From Acanthococcus lagerstroemiae (taxonomy: Eukaryota > Arthropoda > Insecta > Hemiptera > Eriococcidae), in the NCBI GenBank assembly GCA_031841125.1, contig CM063108.1, forward strand, positions 73,070,344 through 73,134,343: DNA of 64,000 nucleotides, in the 5' to 3' direction. Shown piece after piece: positions 1 through 13,087 of this stretch. The notes beneath the pieces are model-generated. The model made no database searches, had not been told where the DNA came from, and was given only the letters and a program-made list of their open reading frames with translations. The translations under genes were made by a program, and so were the position numbers. Numbering within the stretch: the stretch's first letter is position 1; every line of letters starts with the position of its first letter.

Positions 1-75
1 TGTAAAATTTATTAGAAATTGACAGGATTTAAAATACACCAACTGAAAAAATATCAATGCTACAATCAACATTTT

Positions 76-107
<32 letters not shown>

Positions 108-129
108 CCACTTCATTACCTTAACGTGG

Positions 130-3100
130 CAAGGGGGCTTAAAAAAGAACTAAAGGCACACATAGAGGAGGAGGAAAACACCGACTAGTGAAACAAAATG
201 GCCAGAAGAATATGATTTTTGGACGGGGGAGTATATAGAATAATTAATACAGCAGCGAAAAGAGGGCAAACAGGCGTAGGTATTATTACGAGTAAAACCA
301 TAGGGAATAGAGGGCAAAGTTATACATGTATACTCAACATAGTGAGATAATAAGTTGCTAGTTAGTCTTTCGGCTAAACCAGTATCTTTAGTGATAGTCT
401 ATACGTAGGCCAACAAGAAGTCATAGTGAAGAAGAAGTAGAAAAATTTCATGAAGAAATTGATCACGCACTAAGCAAGGTAAATAATGGGATATTGGACC
501 ACCAGAGTAGGAGGAGAAAAAGAAAATGGGGTATGCGCAGAACATGGATCAGAAGAGCGAAATGAAAGAAAATCGAGGCTCGTAGAATTTCGGGAAAAAT
601 GTAAATTAGTTATTGGAAACGTCCTCTTTAAAAATCATAAGAGAAGAAAATAGACTTGGAAAAGTCCACGTGATAAAATATCAAAAAGATTATATTTATT
701 ACTAATTATAACCAGAAGATATAAAAATTGAATATAGTTTTGTAAAACATACCGTGGAGTGGATGTAGACAGTGACCACAATTTAGTAGTAATGAAATGT
801 AGGTTTAAATTTAAATAGGCGAATAGTAAGAATGTAAAAGCAGAATGGGATTTTGAGTTATTGAAAGAGGTAAAGAAAGATGAGAACATCAAAAAGAAGT
901 AAAATGAAAGAATTTCGTTAATCAAAGAAAGGAAATGAAATTAAATGGGATTAAATAGCACTAAAAATTTAAAAAATTAAAAAATTAAAAAAACGCGATA
1001 TATCTGGCAGCAAGGAGAAAAATATAGGTACTCAAATAATAGAAACAAGAAAACCATGAATCAAAAGTGAAGTATTAGAGTTGATGGCAGGAAAAAGAAT
1101 AGAGGAATTAAGAAAATATATAAGGCTTTAAGAAATAAAATAAGGAGAGTACCTATGTAAGAAGGGCAGCGGGAAAATGGATTTTTTAGAATTGTTAGGA
1201 AACTGAGGAGTAAATAATATGAAAGCAGGTAAAACAGAAGGAGTTGATGAAATCGCTAGTGGGTATTTGAAGAATGCAAGAGAAGTAGTTTAAAAAATTC
1301 ATACACAATAATTTTCAGAATGTATGGAGGAGAAATTCCAATAGATTTCCAGAAAAACAGGTTAATTATGATCTCTACAAAAGCAAGAGCGAGCAAGTGT
1401 GAAGAGTATATCGTACTACAAGTTTATTTTCGCATGTATCTAGCAAGGATAATATATAAGAGAATACAAAATGAATTAGAAACTATGGTAGGAGATTAGT
1501 TTGGATTCAGAAAAGGTCGCACAAGTAGGGAGCAATTCTATGTTTGAGGCTTTTATGAAAAAGAAAAAAAAAAGACTGAAAAGGTTTGGATACGTATGTA
1601 GCGTAGGTAGATTTAGAAAAAGTTTTTGATAATACTGGCTGGTTAAAAATGTTTCAAATACTGAAGGCGATAGGAGTTAGATATATAGAAAAAAAGAGTA
1701 ATATGGAACTTATATAATGGTCAAAGGGTACAAATATAAATAGAGGAAGAAATAGGAGAAGCGAAAATTGAAAAAGGAGTGAGACAAGGTTGCTGTTTGT
1801 CACCAGTACTGCTTAACCTATTTGTAGAAAAAGTAATTGAAGAAATAATGAAAGGAAATCTGGAGTGAAAGATACAAGAGGAAACGGTTAGAATAATAAG
1901 GTTTGCAAATAACATTGCACTAGTGGAAAGAAATAAAAAAAGAACTAAAAATATTGAAAAAATTGGATGAAAAATTGAAAATAAATTATAAAATGAAGAT
2001 GAATAAGAATAAATGAAAAGTAATAATGCCCGTCAGTAAATGGGAACAAAATCAAATAAGTATGGACATGGGAGGTGAAAAAATAAAGGAGGTAAAGGAG
2101 TATAAATACTTTGGTAGTCTGATAACGCAAGATGGAAGAAGTAAAACAGAAATAAAGAGTAGAACAGAGCAGGCTAGGAGAGTCTTTTTTTCAAAAGGGA
2201 GATATGTTTAGGGCAAATATAGCTTTGGAAGTAAGACTGAGATTTCTTCGATAGCACTGTATGACCGCGAGACTTAGATAATAGGAACACAAGAAAGAAG
2301 GACAGAAGCTATTAACCCTGCCTGCAGTGCCACATATTTTGTTACGTAAATGCTACTCCTAGAGAAATTCACTAAAATGATATTTTTCTAAGCATGGAAT
2401 GGACGATATGTTAACAGATTCTCTCCAAATCGTCACTAGGTAATGCTTCGTACCTCTTTATTCTCTTTAGAATATATGATGCTCGTTGTTATTTCTCTAA
2501 CAATTGTTAGGGATATGCAACCGGCCGATACAAAATTTAAATAAGCTAAATTACGATTTTTTTCAATTTTAATTCATATTTGAAAAAAAAAATTGAGAAC
2601 CTCTGAATTCCAATATTTAGCTTATTTTGATAGAAACTATAATATTGTGCGAGACTACTAGTCAAAATAAAACTCTTTACAACGTAAAAAGTCAAGCGAA
2701 ATTGAATTACCATTTTGACTATTATGCCCAAAATGCCCAGAAACCCAATATTTCAAATGCACGTAAAATTTCTTTTGAGCACCCCTGAATTGGGTATATC
2801 TGTCCAACGTATGGCGGTTCGAAAGCGTATCATTAGCGAGTGTTTCGCGCCCCAACGTTCAGGTAGACACTGCAGCACATTCTGTGCTGGTAAGGTTGCC
2901 TATCACGATTTTAGCGAATTTCACAAAGAGTGGCATTTAAGGGTTATAACGTGGGGTTATCGAAGGATGCTGAAAATCAAATGGATAGAAAAGATCAGGA
3001 ATGAGGAAGTACTGAGGCGAATAGGAAGGGGAAGACAAATTTGGAATATAATTGTAAAGAGAAGAGTTAAAATAAGCAGTAAGTCAAAATACAAGACATC

Positions 3101-3309
3101 CGGGGATGTTGTTGTTGTTCTAGGTACAGGGAATGGTTGAGGTAACAAACTGGAAATAAAGGCAAAGAATGAGCTATGAAGAGCAGATAATGCAGGATAC
3201 AATGTGTAAATCCTTCTCAGAAATGAAAAGATTAGCACAGGAGAGAGAAAAGTGAAGAGAACTAGTCAAGAGACAAAGGAATAAATTAACAAAAAAAAAA
3301 CAAAAAAAA
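130..3309 (+). pseudogene. Decayed non-LTR retrotransposon (APE endonuclease + RT), interrupted by a MITE
   Basis: The three plus frames together spell the parts of an insect LINE of the endonuclease-reverse transcriptase type. Endonuclease fragments lie at about 240-300 (KRGQTGVGI) and 430-480. At 765-800 there is a DSDHNLVVMKC block, the catalytic SDH motif of APE-type endonucleases. The RT core runs from about 1200 to 2220 with a GVRQGCCLSPVL block near 1780 and EVKEYKYFGSLIT near 2090. The C-terminal part resumes at 2948 (WGYRRMLKIKW, then NEEVLRRIG). The end reads KSFSEMKRLAQEREK and is followed by an A-rich tail at 3275-3309. Many stops and frameshifts make it clearly dead. The clade (RTE-like or another) cannot be fixed by eye. 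A 628-bp TTAA-flanked element splits the coding region at 2312-2947. Confidence 0.85.
2316..2943. mobile_element. piggyBac-type (TTAA) MITE inserted in the LINE
   Basis: The LINE reading frame stops at TTAA (2312-2315) and resumes just after TTAT (2944-2947), which looks like a mutated target duplication. The segment between them begins CCCTGCCTGCAGTGCCAC. Read from the other strand, its end begins CCCTTAAATGCCAC, and both continue into a TTTTGT/CTTTGT block. That gives imperfect terminal inverted repeats of about 30 bp. A CCCT terminus plus a TTAA target is the known signature of piggyBac-superfamily elements. There is no transposase, so it is non-autonomous. The 141-codon open frame at 2715-3140 is a chimera of MITE and LINE sequence and is not a gene. 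Confidence 0.7.
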
Positions 3310-4910
3310 CTGAAATTTGCTAAGAAAAAGTATGGTTTTACGGCTCATTTGATATCTTCTGTCAAGCTGCTAGGATAGCCATCTGACTATTTCCTCTGTC
3401 TTTTCCCTTACCGTATGGGCTCATAGCTCGGATACAAATTTCTGTCGTGCCTATCAGCCAATATCAAATTTAGAAAATAGGTCACAATCGCGGTATTTTA
3501 CTCCATCTGCTTTCAAATCATCAGATGGTTTTCAAAAGCACAAATTCGCCGAGCATGGGCAGTTAACTTTGCATCAAGAACCTGGGCATCTGTCATACTA
3601 TGCTCGCAACTAGATGTAATTTATCGGTGACCATCTATCCTACATACTGCGACAGCCTCCATCATATCGCGTAAGTTTCTCCTACAAACGCCCACCAAAA
3701 CACCTTAATTAATTAGAGAAGACGAAAAACGTGGGACAAATTACATAATCGAACGTTAACCCATTTTAATCGATCGCTTTATTTTGTACCGCAATGTAAC
3801 ACAACTTAGAATCGAATGCCAGAATTACAAACTAGAATTTATGTATGAAAGGAAAAAAAGCTGAAGCGTTATATAGGTAAACGAGCTACCGTTTACGACC
3901 ATGAAATACTGGTTAGTAGCTCGGAGGCTGCTAACGAGTTCTAAACAAAGCTAGAGCAAGAACACATGTTTCTTTTTTCTTCTTAATAAATGTAAATGAG
4001 AATTGAAACTGCGAGTTTCCAGTCAGCTACGCGAATTTCTGCCTTACGTTTTCGTTTTGTAAACTATGACGTCTTTGATCGATGCACAGCGTCGATCGAA
4101 CTAACGGAAACAACCGAAAGATATACTGGCTCCTGGCATTTTAATTTAATTTTTCGGCGCTTGTTGACTATAGAGACACAAAGTAACCACTAATTGTGGT
4201 AACTCGTGGCCTTCGTGCACCAGAACGTCAAAGAGCAGATCCAAACAATATTATAATAACCAGACGTTAAACTATGTAGTAGTTACGAAAGAATGTTGAT
4301 TGAGAAGTAAGTATACAAGAATTCTAAATCTATTTGTTAATGAAAATTTGTCTAGTTCTTTCAAAGTATTTTCTGGTCTATTAGTCAGGCGAAACAATTT
4401 ATAAAATATGAAGTCGTTTAGCCAAAACACCGAAAAAAATATTCCGAATTTTCACGACGGCATTCTGCAAAGGACACACAACTCCGCAATATGCATTGAT
4501 CTATGGATATTTAAAAGGAAATCATCAAAAACCAAACTATCAAGCAGAAATATCTAAAACCGAGAATTTTCAAACTGATTTCGAAAAGAGTACGATGGTC
4601 AACGACCTGAAATCCAAAACTTTGTTACATCAAGTTTCAGACAGCAAACAGGCAGGTGGGCAGATAGTTTACCGCCAGGCACAAAATGGAGTCGACAGTC
4701 AACTAGTTAAGGTTTAGGACCCGAGACACCGGGAACCAAGCTCTCTCCAGCCCTTTTTATTTTACATACGTGTATGGTTTTGTCTCGAGTAGACACGGAA
4801 ACGAGAGCCAAAATACAGGATTAAAGAGCCAGGACGTACTAAAGCAATTTTGATCGTAGGCAGGGAGGGAAAGGGAGGGAGAAGTATTCAGATTTTTCTT
4901 TCTGTGAAAT
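3310..4910. other. Unassigned AT-rich sequence
   Basis: I see no gene, RNA or repeat that I can name here. The short open frames at 3996-4193 and 4496-4717 lack splice context or family motifs. The purine-rich stretch at 4861-4885 borders the truncated end of the Tc1 element. Confidence 0.5.
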
Positions 4911-5200
4911 GTTCAACTGTAATTCTACCTAACTCAATAAAAGGATAAAAATTTCAAAAAAACATGTAAAGTAAGTCGACAAAAGTTCGAGACAAAAGAA
5001 CAAAAAATGAGCACGCTACAAGCAAATAATAAAGGAACGAAAAATGAGATCACTAAAGTCTACACATAGCCATAAAAAAATAGTCTCTTCTTTACAGATG
5101 ATGACGCACAGCATAACCAATTTATATTTGGTTGCATAAGTATCCCTTGTTAGCAATGACATCTTTGAGACGCTGTGGCATAATTGAAATAAGTTTTGAA
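4911..5200 (+). repeat. Left inverted repeat of the Tc1 element
   Basis: It starts at GTTCAACTGTAATTC and runs through ATAGTCTCTTCTTTACAGATG into GAGACGCTGTGGCATAATTG. Its inner part contains the transposase stop codon (5122-5124) and roughly the last 26 codons, so the repeat overlaps coding sequence. Confidence 0.8.
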
Positions 5201-6121
5201 GTGTATTCAGCGGAAATAAGCGTCTACTCTCCTTTCAATGTGCAACGCAACTCTTCTTTAGAACTTCAGGGACTCTTCCGAACGCGGCAGTCCAACTTGT
5301 ACAACAAGTTCTCAATGGGGTTGAGGTCAGGGGACTGAGCGGGTGTTTCTAGAACGTGTGGACAATTATTCCAAAGCCACTCCTTCAATGGGTGCGCAGT
5401 GTGTTGAGGTCATTATCTTGATAGAAATGGAATGTCCGACCAATTCTCACTTTAGCGACACTTTTGATGAGGTTCGTCTTTAAAATATACAAATGTCAGG
5501 GCCACTTCATTATCTCATCGATTAAGAAAAGTTCCCCAGTGTCATGGGCTGAATCACATCCCCACACCATACCATGCCCTCCACCATACTTTATTGTCGT
5601 TTTCTCATTACCGGGTTTAAATTCGTCATTCGACTTTCGCTACTCCATTACCTTTCTGTCAGAGCCAGACAAATAAAATTTTAACTCATCGCAGAAAATT
5701 ACATTTGACCCAAACTGTTCATTCTTCAGAACGTACCCCCGAGCAAAAACGAGTCTTCGTTTGCGATTAACTTCATTAATGAAGGGTTTCTTACGCGCCA
5801 CTCGACTATGAAAACCTTCCATTTCGTACATAACTTATTCCGCATTTCACTTTTCCCTCGTTCCTTTACAATATTCAGCCGTCAATTTTGGGACACTCAC
5901 CTTCGGATTCTCCTTTACTTTCCGCATAATTTGGCGCGTTTCCCCAGCAGTCACAATTTTCGGACGTCCACTACATATTATGGCATTCTCAATTCTCTGT
6001 TTTTTCTTGTACCGCAGTACAATTGTTGCGACTGCATTTCTGTTTACCTGCAGGAAGGCAGCAATTTCCGAATGCAACCTACGATCAATTTTCGCACTTC
6101 CGTAGAAATGTCTTCACCCAT
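5122..6121 (-). pseudogene. Tc1-like transposase (DD34E), frameshifted
   Basis: On the minus strand the frame opens at 6121 with MGEDISTEVRKLIV. It continues with a helix-turn-helix region and a GRPK hook, including the block GETRQIMRKVKENP. The catalytic domain follows: HSRVARKKPF, then VIFCDELKF (first Asp), FYQDND (second Asp) and LNPIENL (Glu), ending in MPQRLKDVIANKGY and a stop at 5122. All three acidic residues are present. From the second Asp codon through the Glu codon there are 107 nt instead of the 108 expected for DD34E, so one base was lost there. Other frameshifts and stops occur. The length of about 333 codons fits the family (about 340). The protein would cut and paste the element in the nucleus, and this copy cannot. 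Confidence 0.85.
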
Positions 6122-6187
6122 TTTGCGGATTTCCACTTCTGTTCCACTATGCACGAAACTTGCGAATAACATCAGAATGCTTCATTT

Positions 6188-6541
6188 CATCATCAAACCT
6201 TATCTCAACTATGCCACAGCGTCTCAGAAACGTCATCGCTAATAAGGGAGCGATGTAACCACGTATTAATTGTTACGCTGCGCGTCATCTGTAAAGAAGA
6301 GACTATTTTTTTATGGCTGTGTGTAAACTTTTGCGATCTCATTTTTCGTTCTTATGTCAATTATTTGCTTGTAGCGTGTTCACTTTTTGTTCCTTTGTCT
6401 CGAACTTTTGTCAACTTCATTTAGAAGTATTACTTTACATTATAATATATTTTTTTGAAATTTTTATTCCTTTACTGAGTCGAATAGAATTACAGTTCAA
6501 CGAAAACGTTACAGGTATGTGTAGACTTTAGTGGCTCACTG
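6188..6541 (-). repeat. Right inverted repeat of the Tc1 element
   Basis: This is the inverted copy of 4911-5200 plus an extra outer segment of about 40 bp ending in the canonical CAGTG terminus (read inward). It lies upstream of the transposase start at 6121. Confidence 0.8.
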
Positions 6542-8179
6542 TATACATATAGTTTAAAGGGACAAGATTATCTCTCTTTCGAAGCCGTCACAGACGCTAC
6601 CACTGGAAGATCTTGGGTAGTTCCGTGTCAATCTGACAAGTCAACAGCGCGTTAAAAAATTAAATGGGGTGGGAGGGAGCAGTACGTAAAATATCGTCTA
6701 CATCTCTTTCGATTTATCTGTCCCGATCATTTGTGACTGTGCGTCTTCCAGCTAATTACTACGCCTTGCCCCGTTTGCTCTGTCTCGTCTTTTTGTATTG
6801 TATGCCTATCAGTCTCTTTCTTTATGTCTCGCCTCATCCTTCAGTCTGCTTACCTGTTTCTCGCTTTTCCAATGAAAATAAACGGTTTTTAGAGGTATGA
6901 TTCAAGATCCCTGACCTCAATTCACCGCCTCCCTAGCTACTACTCCCAAAGGAAATCCGTAACAGAGACAGCCCCTCCCCACAACCAGATAGAGACAAAC
7001 TGGAAGTGAGCGAACATAGGGTTGACGAGGAGGTTGTTCTGCAAAACTGCCTGAAAGCTTGGCCATTTTTTAAAATTTCGAATAAAAGTTTGAGCATTGC
7101 CAAAAATCAATGACCACCATGGTGTAGTAGTGAAACAAAATGATCGATGCCATTTAGTTATCATCCTACAAATAATTCTCAGCGTCAACCTTTTTTTTTT
7201 TTTTTTTTTCCCCGTCTTCAGATGTAATAACTTGGTCGGGTAATACTATGTAGTTTTAACAGTAACGCAGGTATGATGATAGAAAAACTAGTTGAGGGAC
7301 GGATAGTAATTTAATAGGTTGAACCATCTTTTACTTTATCGCCTTTTGTTGATCGCCAACACGTCTACCATTTCCTTTTTCTCGCCAACTATACGTTTTC
7401 ACGATACAATACTATAATTTGCCGACCGAAAACACGAACTTTCAAGTCTTCTTTTTGTTTCCTACTCTGTGATTTTGCAGTTACACCTAATTTACGATGA
7501 TGAACGGTTCGCTTCGGCCTTGTTACATTGCCATTAAATAGTAGGTATTAGGAATGGAAGTAAATCATCTCGTACTTGGAAATTCGAACTGAATAATTAT
7601 AAATATGCTCCGAATGTTTTTGGAAGAAAATTATTGCATTATTCCCACTGAAAGAAGAAAGAGTAAGCAGAAGTTCAAAAATGGTTTTCAAGTATGAAAT
7701 GTTGACGCTGTTGACCAGCAAAGGTAGGATCGACATACAAAAGGGAAAATACATATATTGAGGAAAACGTTTTCAGTTCGTAAATACTGCTAACTAAGGA
7801 TCCACTCTGACCAACTAATAAATCGGGTCTGATTTAATGGCCCGACAAAACAAAGGGATACATCGACAGAAACAAATATGTAAATACGACAATTTAATGG
7901 GTCCAACGACAATTTCCGCAGTAAACAATAAAAAAATGAATGCCTGACAAAAAATTAGTGGTTAAACTACACGAAGTATGATGAACGACCATATTATAGT
8001 ATAATACGCTGCTGAAAATTAATCACCACAGTAACCTGGGTGGCGACAAATCAAGTGCTATAAGCGACTTTTTGTGTGGACGTCGATTTAAGTGAAAACT
8101 ATATAAGCAAATAAAAAAATTAATTGGAGCTGACGCAGTGGGGACTCTGATGACCGGAAAAATGGTGTGCCAAAAAAGG
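6542..8179. other. No recognisable gene
   Basis: A T-rich tract sits at 7190-7210. The open frames at 6664-6900, 6940-7188 and 7548-7754 are short, lack motifs and look like chance. Confidence 0.45.
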
Positions 8180-8485
8180 GTTATTAAACCTGAACAATAC
8201 TGAGATCAATATTTTCATTGACAAAAGGAAGGACAAGGAGTTCATCAAGGTGCAATACAAAGGAAGACCGTTAGCTCTCATAAGAAAGGTGAAGTACTTA
8301 GGGCGTATATCTTGATGAAAAACTTTTCTGGAGATATTACATCACGGAGAAAATAAGAAAAGTGAGTAGGATTCTTTGGGCTCCCCATATCTTTGTCGGC
8401 AAGACCTGAGGACTCTCTCCCAAAATAATGTACTGGATATATACCGGTGTGATATGCTCCAAAATCACATATGCGGCAGTTGTGT
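8180..8485 (+). pseudogene. Reverse transcriptase C-terminal fragment of a jockey/R1-like LINE
   Basis: Reading across frames gives KRKDKEFIKVQYKGRPLAL, then VKYLG, then KLFWRYYITEKIRKVSRILW, then GLSPKIMYWIYTGVI and KITYAAVV. In jockey/R1-like LINEs this is the thumb region after the YADD motif: the LGVxLD strand, the conserved W-W pairs and the GLxPxxxYWIYTxVxRPxxTYA block. At least one frameshift and one in-frame stop (after VKYLGRIS) are present. Only about 100 codons survive and no 3' tail is visible. Confidence 0.75.
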
Positions 8486-11400
8486 GTTTTTTGTCGTTCT
8501 TACTAATGAAATAGTTGTTGTTCATGTTGTCGTTACATACCACTAATTAGTATACAAAAGTCCTGTCGTGTCGCATAATATTCCCCCATAAATCTTCAAA
8601 GTCAACTTCCTCCTCCTCTCCCTCTACCACGAACACCCTAGTACGAAGGTATTTGATGAGAGTTAGCTGATATCTGAAATCTCGACATAAGGTAGACAAA
8701 AACCGTTATCTGAGGACATTATCAATCTCAAGGAGTTTGAATCACGCCGTAAATGCTTCCGGAAAACTTGAGAAATATTGTTACTTACACCCGCCTTCCA
8801 GTAACGGCATGCTGCATATTTTCACGTTCAAAACGATTTAAAATTTCGGCTCAAATCATCTGCCAGTCGAATCAACAAATTACATGGTGAACTGCGTAAA
8901 ATAACAACCACTAATGATTGCGAAGCCAGGATGCGGCACAGGAAACGTCGGATCTAAATTAACCTGTTTAGACGAACACTGGAAAGCGGGAAATGCGGGT
9001 GTACTGTGTGTCGTCTATCCCGAAGTAATTATTCGGTTTCACGAAGGCAGGCAGATATTCAGACACAACAACTGATGTCGCGTAAGATTACGAATGAAAT
9101 ATCAACCTGTTGCTTCGTGAGCCGTGTACACTCTGTGATAGGCAATTCTTACATCACAACAAAATGGAAATTGCAGCGCCAAAGATGAAGGAGCACGAAG
9201 AAACTTCAATAATAACGAACGAATTATTGCACAGAATGTTGCAAAGAACACAATTTTTCGATTAAATTTTAATTTGGCCATATTTTAATAAGCAATATTG
9301 CGATTGTTCAGAAAGAATTATTAAATTCGTAATTTAGAGGCAATTGTATGACTTGTACGACCACTGCCTCAATTGTAGGACTTCTGTACGACCTCTACGA
9401 CCGGTAATACACACCCTTCATTTACGATTAAAAATAAAACCGGTCAAATTCCACCAGTGGAGCAATTAATGTTTAATAATTCGTGTAATTATGCGATTGA
9501 TCAAAAAAACTAAATAAAGATCGACCAAAGCACGAGGTTATGACTTCACTGCATTTCGACGTACCAACAATTCAATCATGTTGAATTCACAATCTACTCT
9601 CTTCAATTTTTTCCACTACTTCACCGGATAAATAAGAGCTACGATTTTTAAATATACGTACCAATTAAAAACTGTTTTCGAATCTAAATAACGACCTGAA
9701 TACTGAACTATCAAATAAGTCAACTAAATCGTTTTTTATCAATCAACTCCGACTTTTTGAGAAGAGGAGCGGCAACATATTGTAATCGAAGTAGTCCTGC
9801 ACCGAGTATTAGGGGACTCATTCGAATGATTCATCCGTAAAAGAGGTTCACCACGAACAATCAAAGGCAGTGTAGATCGCTTGTATGTTACGGATGAGTC
9901 ATCTTTTGAATGACTCGATGCACAACGCAGATTCTAGCACTTAAAAATTAGCTCAATCACTTCAACCATTTTTGGCCACTTTCGAATATTGTAACACGAA
10001 TTTCATTGAATTTCTCTCAAAATATTCTGACACCACCTACCGAATTTATTAAGGCCAAAAAACCCTACCCACGTGGAAGTAGCCAAATCTATTCATCTCT
10101 GTAATTAAATTCCTCGTCCAAGACACATTTTGTTTTCCTTCACGTCTGATAACTCCTGTCACTGTCTACATATTTTTTGTTCATTTATACTTTTCACAAT
10201 TCATCATTTTCGGATTCCAGTTCTCTCTCTCTTGATTTTACAACGTTCGATTTTCTTCGTTAATTCGCGAGTGAAGAATTTCATGAAACACGGCGATGAG
10301 ATTTTCAACGAGAGAAATATTAGCTAAGAGTATTTTGGCGGTCCTCGTGAATTTGCAATAAGGAACGGTTCATGTGGATCGAAAGCCAAGCTTTTCAAGC
10401 AGATGTTACCAATTGCAAATAAAGAAAACACACAGTTTCACGTTAATTTGGAATAAATATTACAATTTACAAATATACAAGCGTAAACGAGTAGGCGTAC
10501 ATTTTGCTGTGACTACAACTGAAAATTCGCGTTTATAACACGCACTATTATGTTCACGTAATAATCGAATATCCACATCCGAGTTTTCACAAAACCTGAG
10601 GAAGTTTAGGGGTAATACGCGCCAACAAAAAATAAAAAACATGATATGTAATTTTGCATAGCTGACAAAACAGAAAAGAGAATTCACCATAAATGAATTA
10701 ACAAATTTGAAGATTTAAATGTTGGACTTTCATTGGACTCTTTTCGGGCTTTTCAAGTTTTACCACGACCACAAAAAGAAGGGACCACGCAGAGTATGCT
10801 TGAGTACTTTGGAGATACAGAAACGAAGTCCGAAAAAGTTAGGTTGGGATTTCTGATTTTACGAATTGACCTTTTCTTAAATAATACATAATTCCTCATT
10901 TTTCAATTTTAATTGAATCTATATTACAATTTATCAAAATTACTGAACTTTTATTAGATTTATTGAACCCATTTTCAAATACTGGACTTTAATTGGCCTT
11001 ATTGGACCGGTAGACACTCTGATTTATGAATTAAAATGGAGTAGGTATCTGAGAAAATGTAATTCTGATTTCGATTTCCTCCCTATAACGTGTTTCAATT
11101 TTCAACTTGGTGTAAAAATAATTTTAAAAATATGTACCTACTCTACACAAATTAATTTAAAAAAGTATCCTCAAAGAGATCCAACGTCAAAGAGTTTTTG
11201 CAGATATTTTTCATCATTATAATTATTACGACTAGTTGGCTTTTCCCTTTGGCCTAACCCACACAACAACACTTACTCGTATATTTACTTGATCACATCG
11301 CTAGCTTGCTCGGAACCTCTACCCATTTCATGCCTTCCTATCCTTTCCCCCCTCGCTACTTAATATCAAGAAGCGAAATTACTAGTTGAATAACATTACA

Positions 11401-12890
11401 CAACGCACATGGTTACACGCCGGCAAGATCTTACGTTTTTCATCAAACTTTTTCTTATAACGCGATTAAATCTCTTTTTACGAATTAAATTGTACGGACA
11501 GAAAATGAAATATTCTTTAAAAGTTATCCTGTGAGGAAAATTTGATGACCACCTTTTAGTTAATACTTTTTCATTTTCTACTTCAATCAGAAAACGGCCA
11601 GTACAAATCGTCCAAACCTCAGGACCTCGAAGACAATCTAAACACTCGGAGGGAGATAAAAAGATCAAATTCCTATAAATTACAAATAGTCACTCTCAGA
11701 ATTGCTTTTTGGATTTACCGCAGGACTGGCAGCTCTTTTTGAATATTCGAGGACTAATTCGGATCAATTGGCCAGGAAAATGTTATAAAAGCTGGCTAGT
11801 GATAATTACTTACATAAAAACATTTCTCGTAATCTTCCACTTTCAACGAACGAAATTTAAGAATTATTCTCCAAACACTACCGATGTTTCATGGCCCATC
11901 GTTCGCACGTATAAAGTACACGCAATAAACATAGATTTAGAGGTCACATTTCTGCAAGTTCAAGTGTAACCGAGTGGTTGAAATGTATTAATAATCGAGT
12001 TCTCGATTCAAAAGGTCAAATTCTTGGATACTCTCAAGATCGTAACTTTAGTTCCTCGATTATAGAAAGAAATAATAACACGCCTCCGTCAACAATAATT
12101 CAAGCATTCTAACACACGCTTGTTCATCGAAAGAAGCACAAAAGTAGATATCACGTTTAGGAATTACTTGAGTTATTACTCTCATCTCCTCAGCTGATGG
12201 TGACAAATCTTTCGCGATGAAACTCGAAGAATAAAGAACTAATGAAACTGTAAGCCTACCTACCTATGAGTTTATTGATGGCAGTTAGTGGTAGATGAAG
12301 AACATGGGAAGTCCTACGCGCAATAGCCAGATTCAGATCACACGTTAGGAATTTAAGTTTGGATGGTCTAGAAGATCACACATGCCCTAATTCACAGCTC
12401 ATCTGTTACGTTTTTTTTTTTTTTTTCATGTCAACAAATTTTTAACAGAATGGTACTTGCAAGTATACATGAGAGAGGCTCCGCTAAAAATGAATAAACT
12501 GGAACTGGTTAACTGAAAAGTGGAATTCAAATGGATTATGTATCCCATTTCAGCAGACATTTTTCCAGAGTTTTCGGAGGGTAAGGTACTGACTTTTTTT
12601 TTTTCCATTCCTACTTACACCACTGTTCGTAAACAAACACACAACATACCAGTGGTTTCGGAGTGATGGGGTGTAGAGAGAGAAAGATAAAAAGATTTCC
12701 ACGAGTACGGTGAAAGCGAGTGAAGATCTTTGATACATTTGCAGATCACAGAAGACGATCAAAGAAAAAAGTGTCCAAAAGTTTACATTTCTGCTCATTT
12801 GGCTTGTGTTTCAATGTACATAGCAGAATAGAAAGTTATTTGTTACACCCCTTTTCCCGTTTCAAGATTAAAATTGAAGCAGGTAGATAC
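8486..12890. other. Gene-free AT-rich stretch
   Basis: I see no supported gene. An inverted repeat lies at 9795-9930. From about 10,710 to 11,020 short phrases of the type TTGGACTTTxATTGGACT recur, suggesting a cryptic, badly degraded simple repeat. Poly-T tracts occur at 12,411-12,426 and 12,594-12,604, and a short CA run at 12,952-12,966. Confidence 0.45.
9795..9930. repeat. Imperfect inverted repeat, possible small MITE
   Basis: The arm at 9815-9840 (ACTCATTCGAATGATTCATCC...) pairs with the arm at 9888-9916 (GGATGAGTCATCTTTTGAATGACT) across a spacer of about 47 bp. Weaker similarity extends outward to CTGCAC and its counterpart GTGCA near 9917-9922. No target duplication is obvious. Confidence 0.45.
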
Positions 12891-13087
12891 CAGTGCTGGA
12901 TTAAAGGACTTGGCCGCCCTAGGCCAAAACTTTCTTTCCGCCCCTATGTTCCACACACACACACACAGAGGGAAAAAGCTATATCAAGTATTATTATTCA
13001 ATTTTTCGGAAAATTTGTCGCTCGAAGCCGTTGCTTCGTTTACGGCGCTCGTATAGGTATACCATGTGGTATCATTCATTCAGTCTT

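Larger units (their letters stand above)
4911..6541 (-). mobile_element. Tc1-like DNA transposon with long IR/DR-type ends, left end truncated
   Basis: The sequence at 4911-5200 and the reverse complement of 6188-6541 are near-identical, which defines long inverted repeats around a degenerate Tc1 transposase. The right end terminates in CACTG followed by TA (6542-6543), the expected Tc1 terminus and target site. The outermost 38-40 bp of that end have no counterpart on the left, so the left end was lost and the copy cannot move. Inside the repeats the motif ACTAAAGTCTACACATA occurs near the outer right tip (about 6516-6535) and again at the inner left side (about 5055-5075). This is like the paired transposase-binding sites of IR/DR-type Tc1 elements. 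Confidence 0.85.

Noticed and set aside
2715..3140. 141-codon plus-strand open frame
   Set aside because: It fuses MITE sequence with the C-terminal end of the decayed LINE, so it is not a gene.
5808..6242. 144-codon plus-strand open frame
   Set aside because: Antisense to the Tc1 transposase pseudogene.
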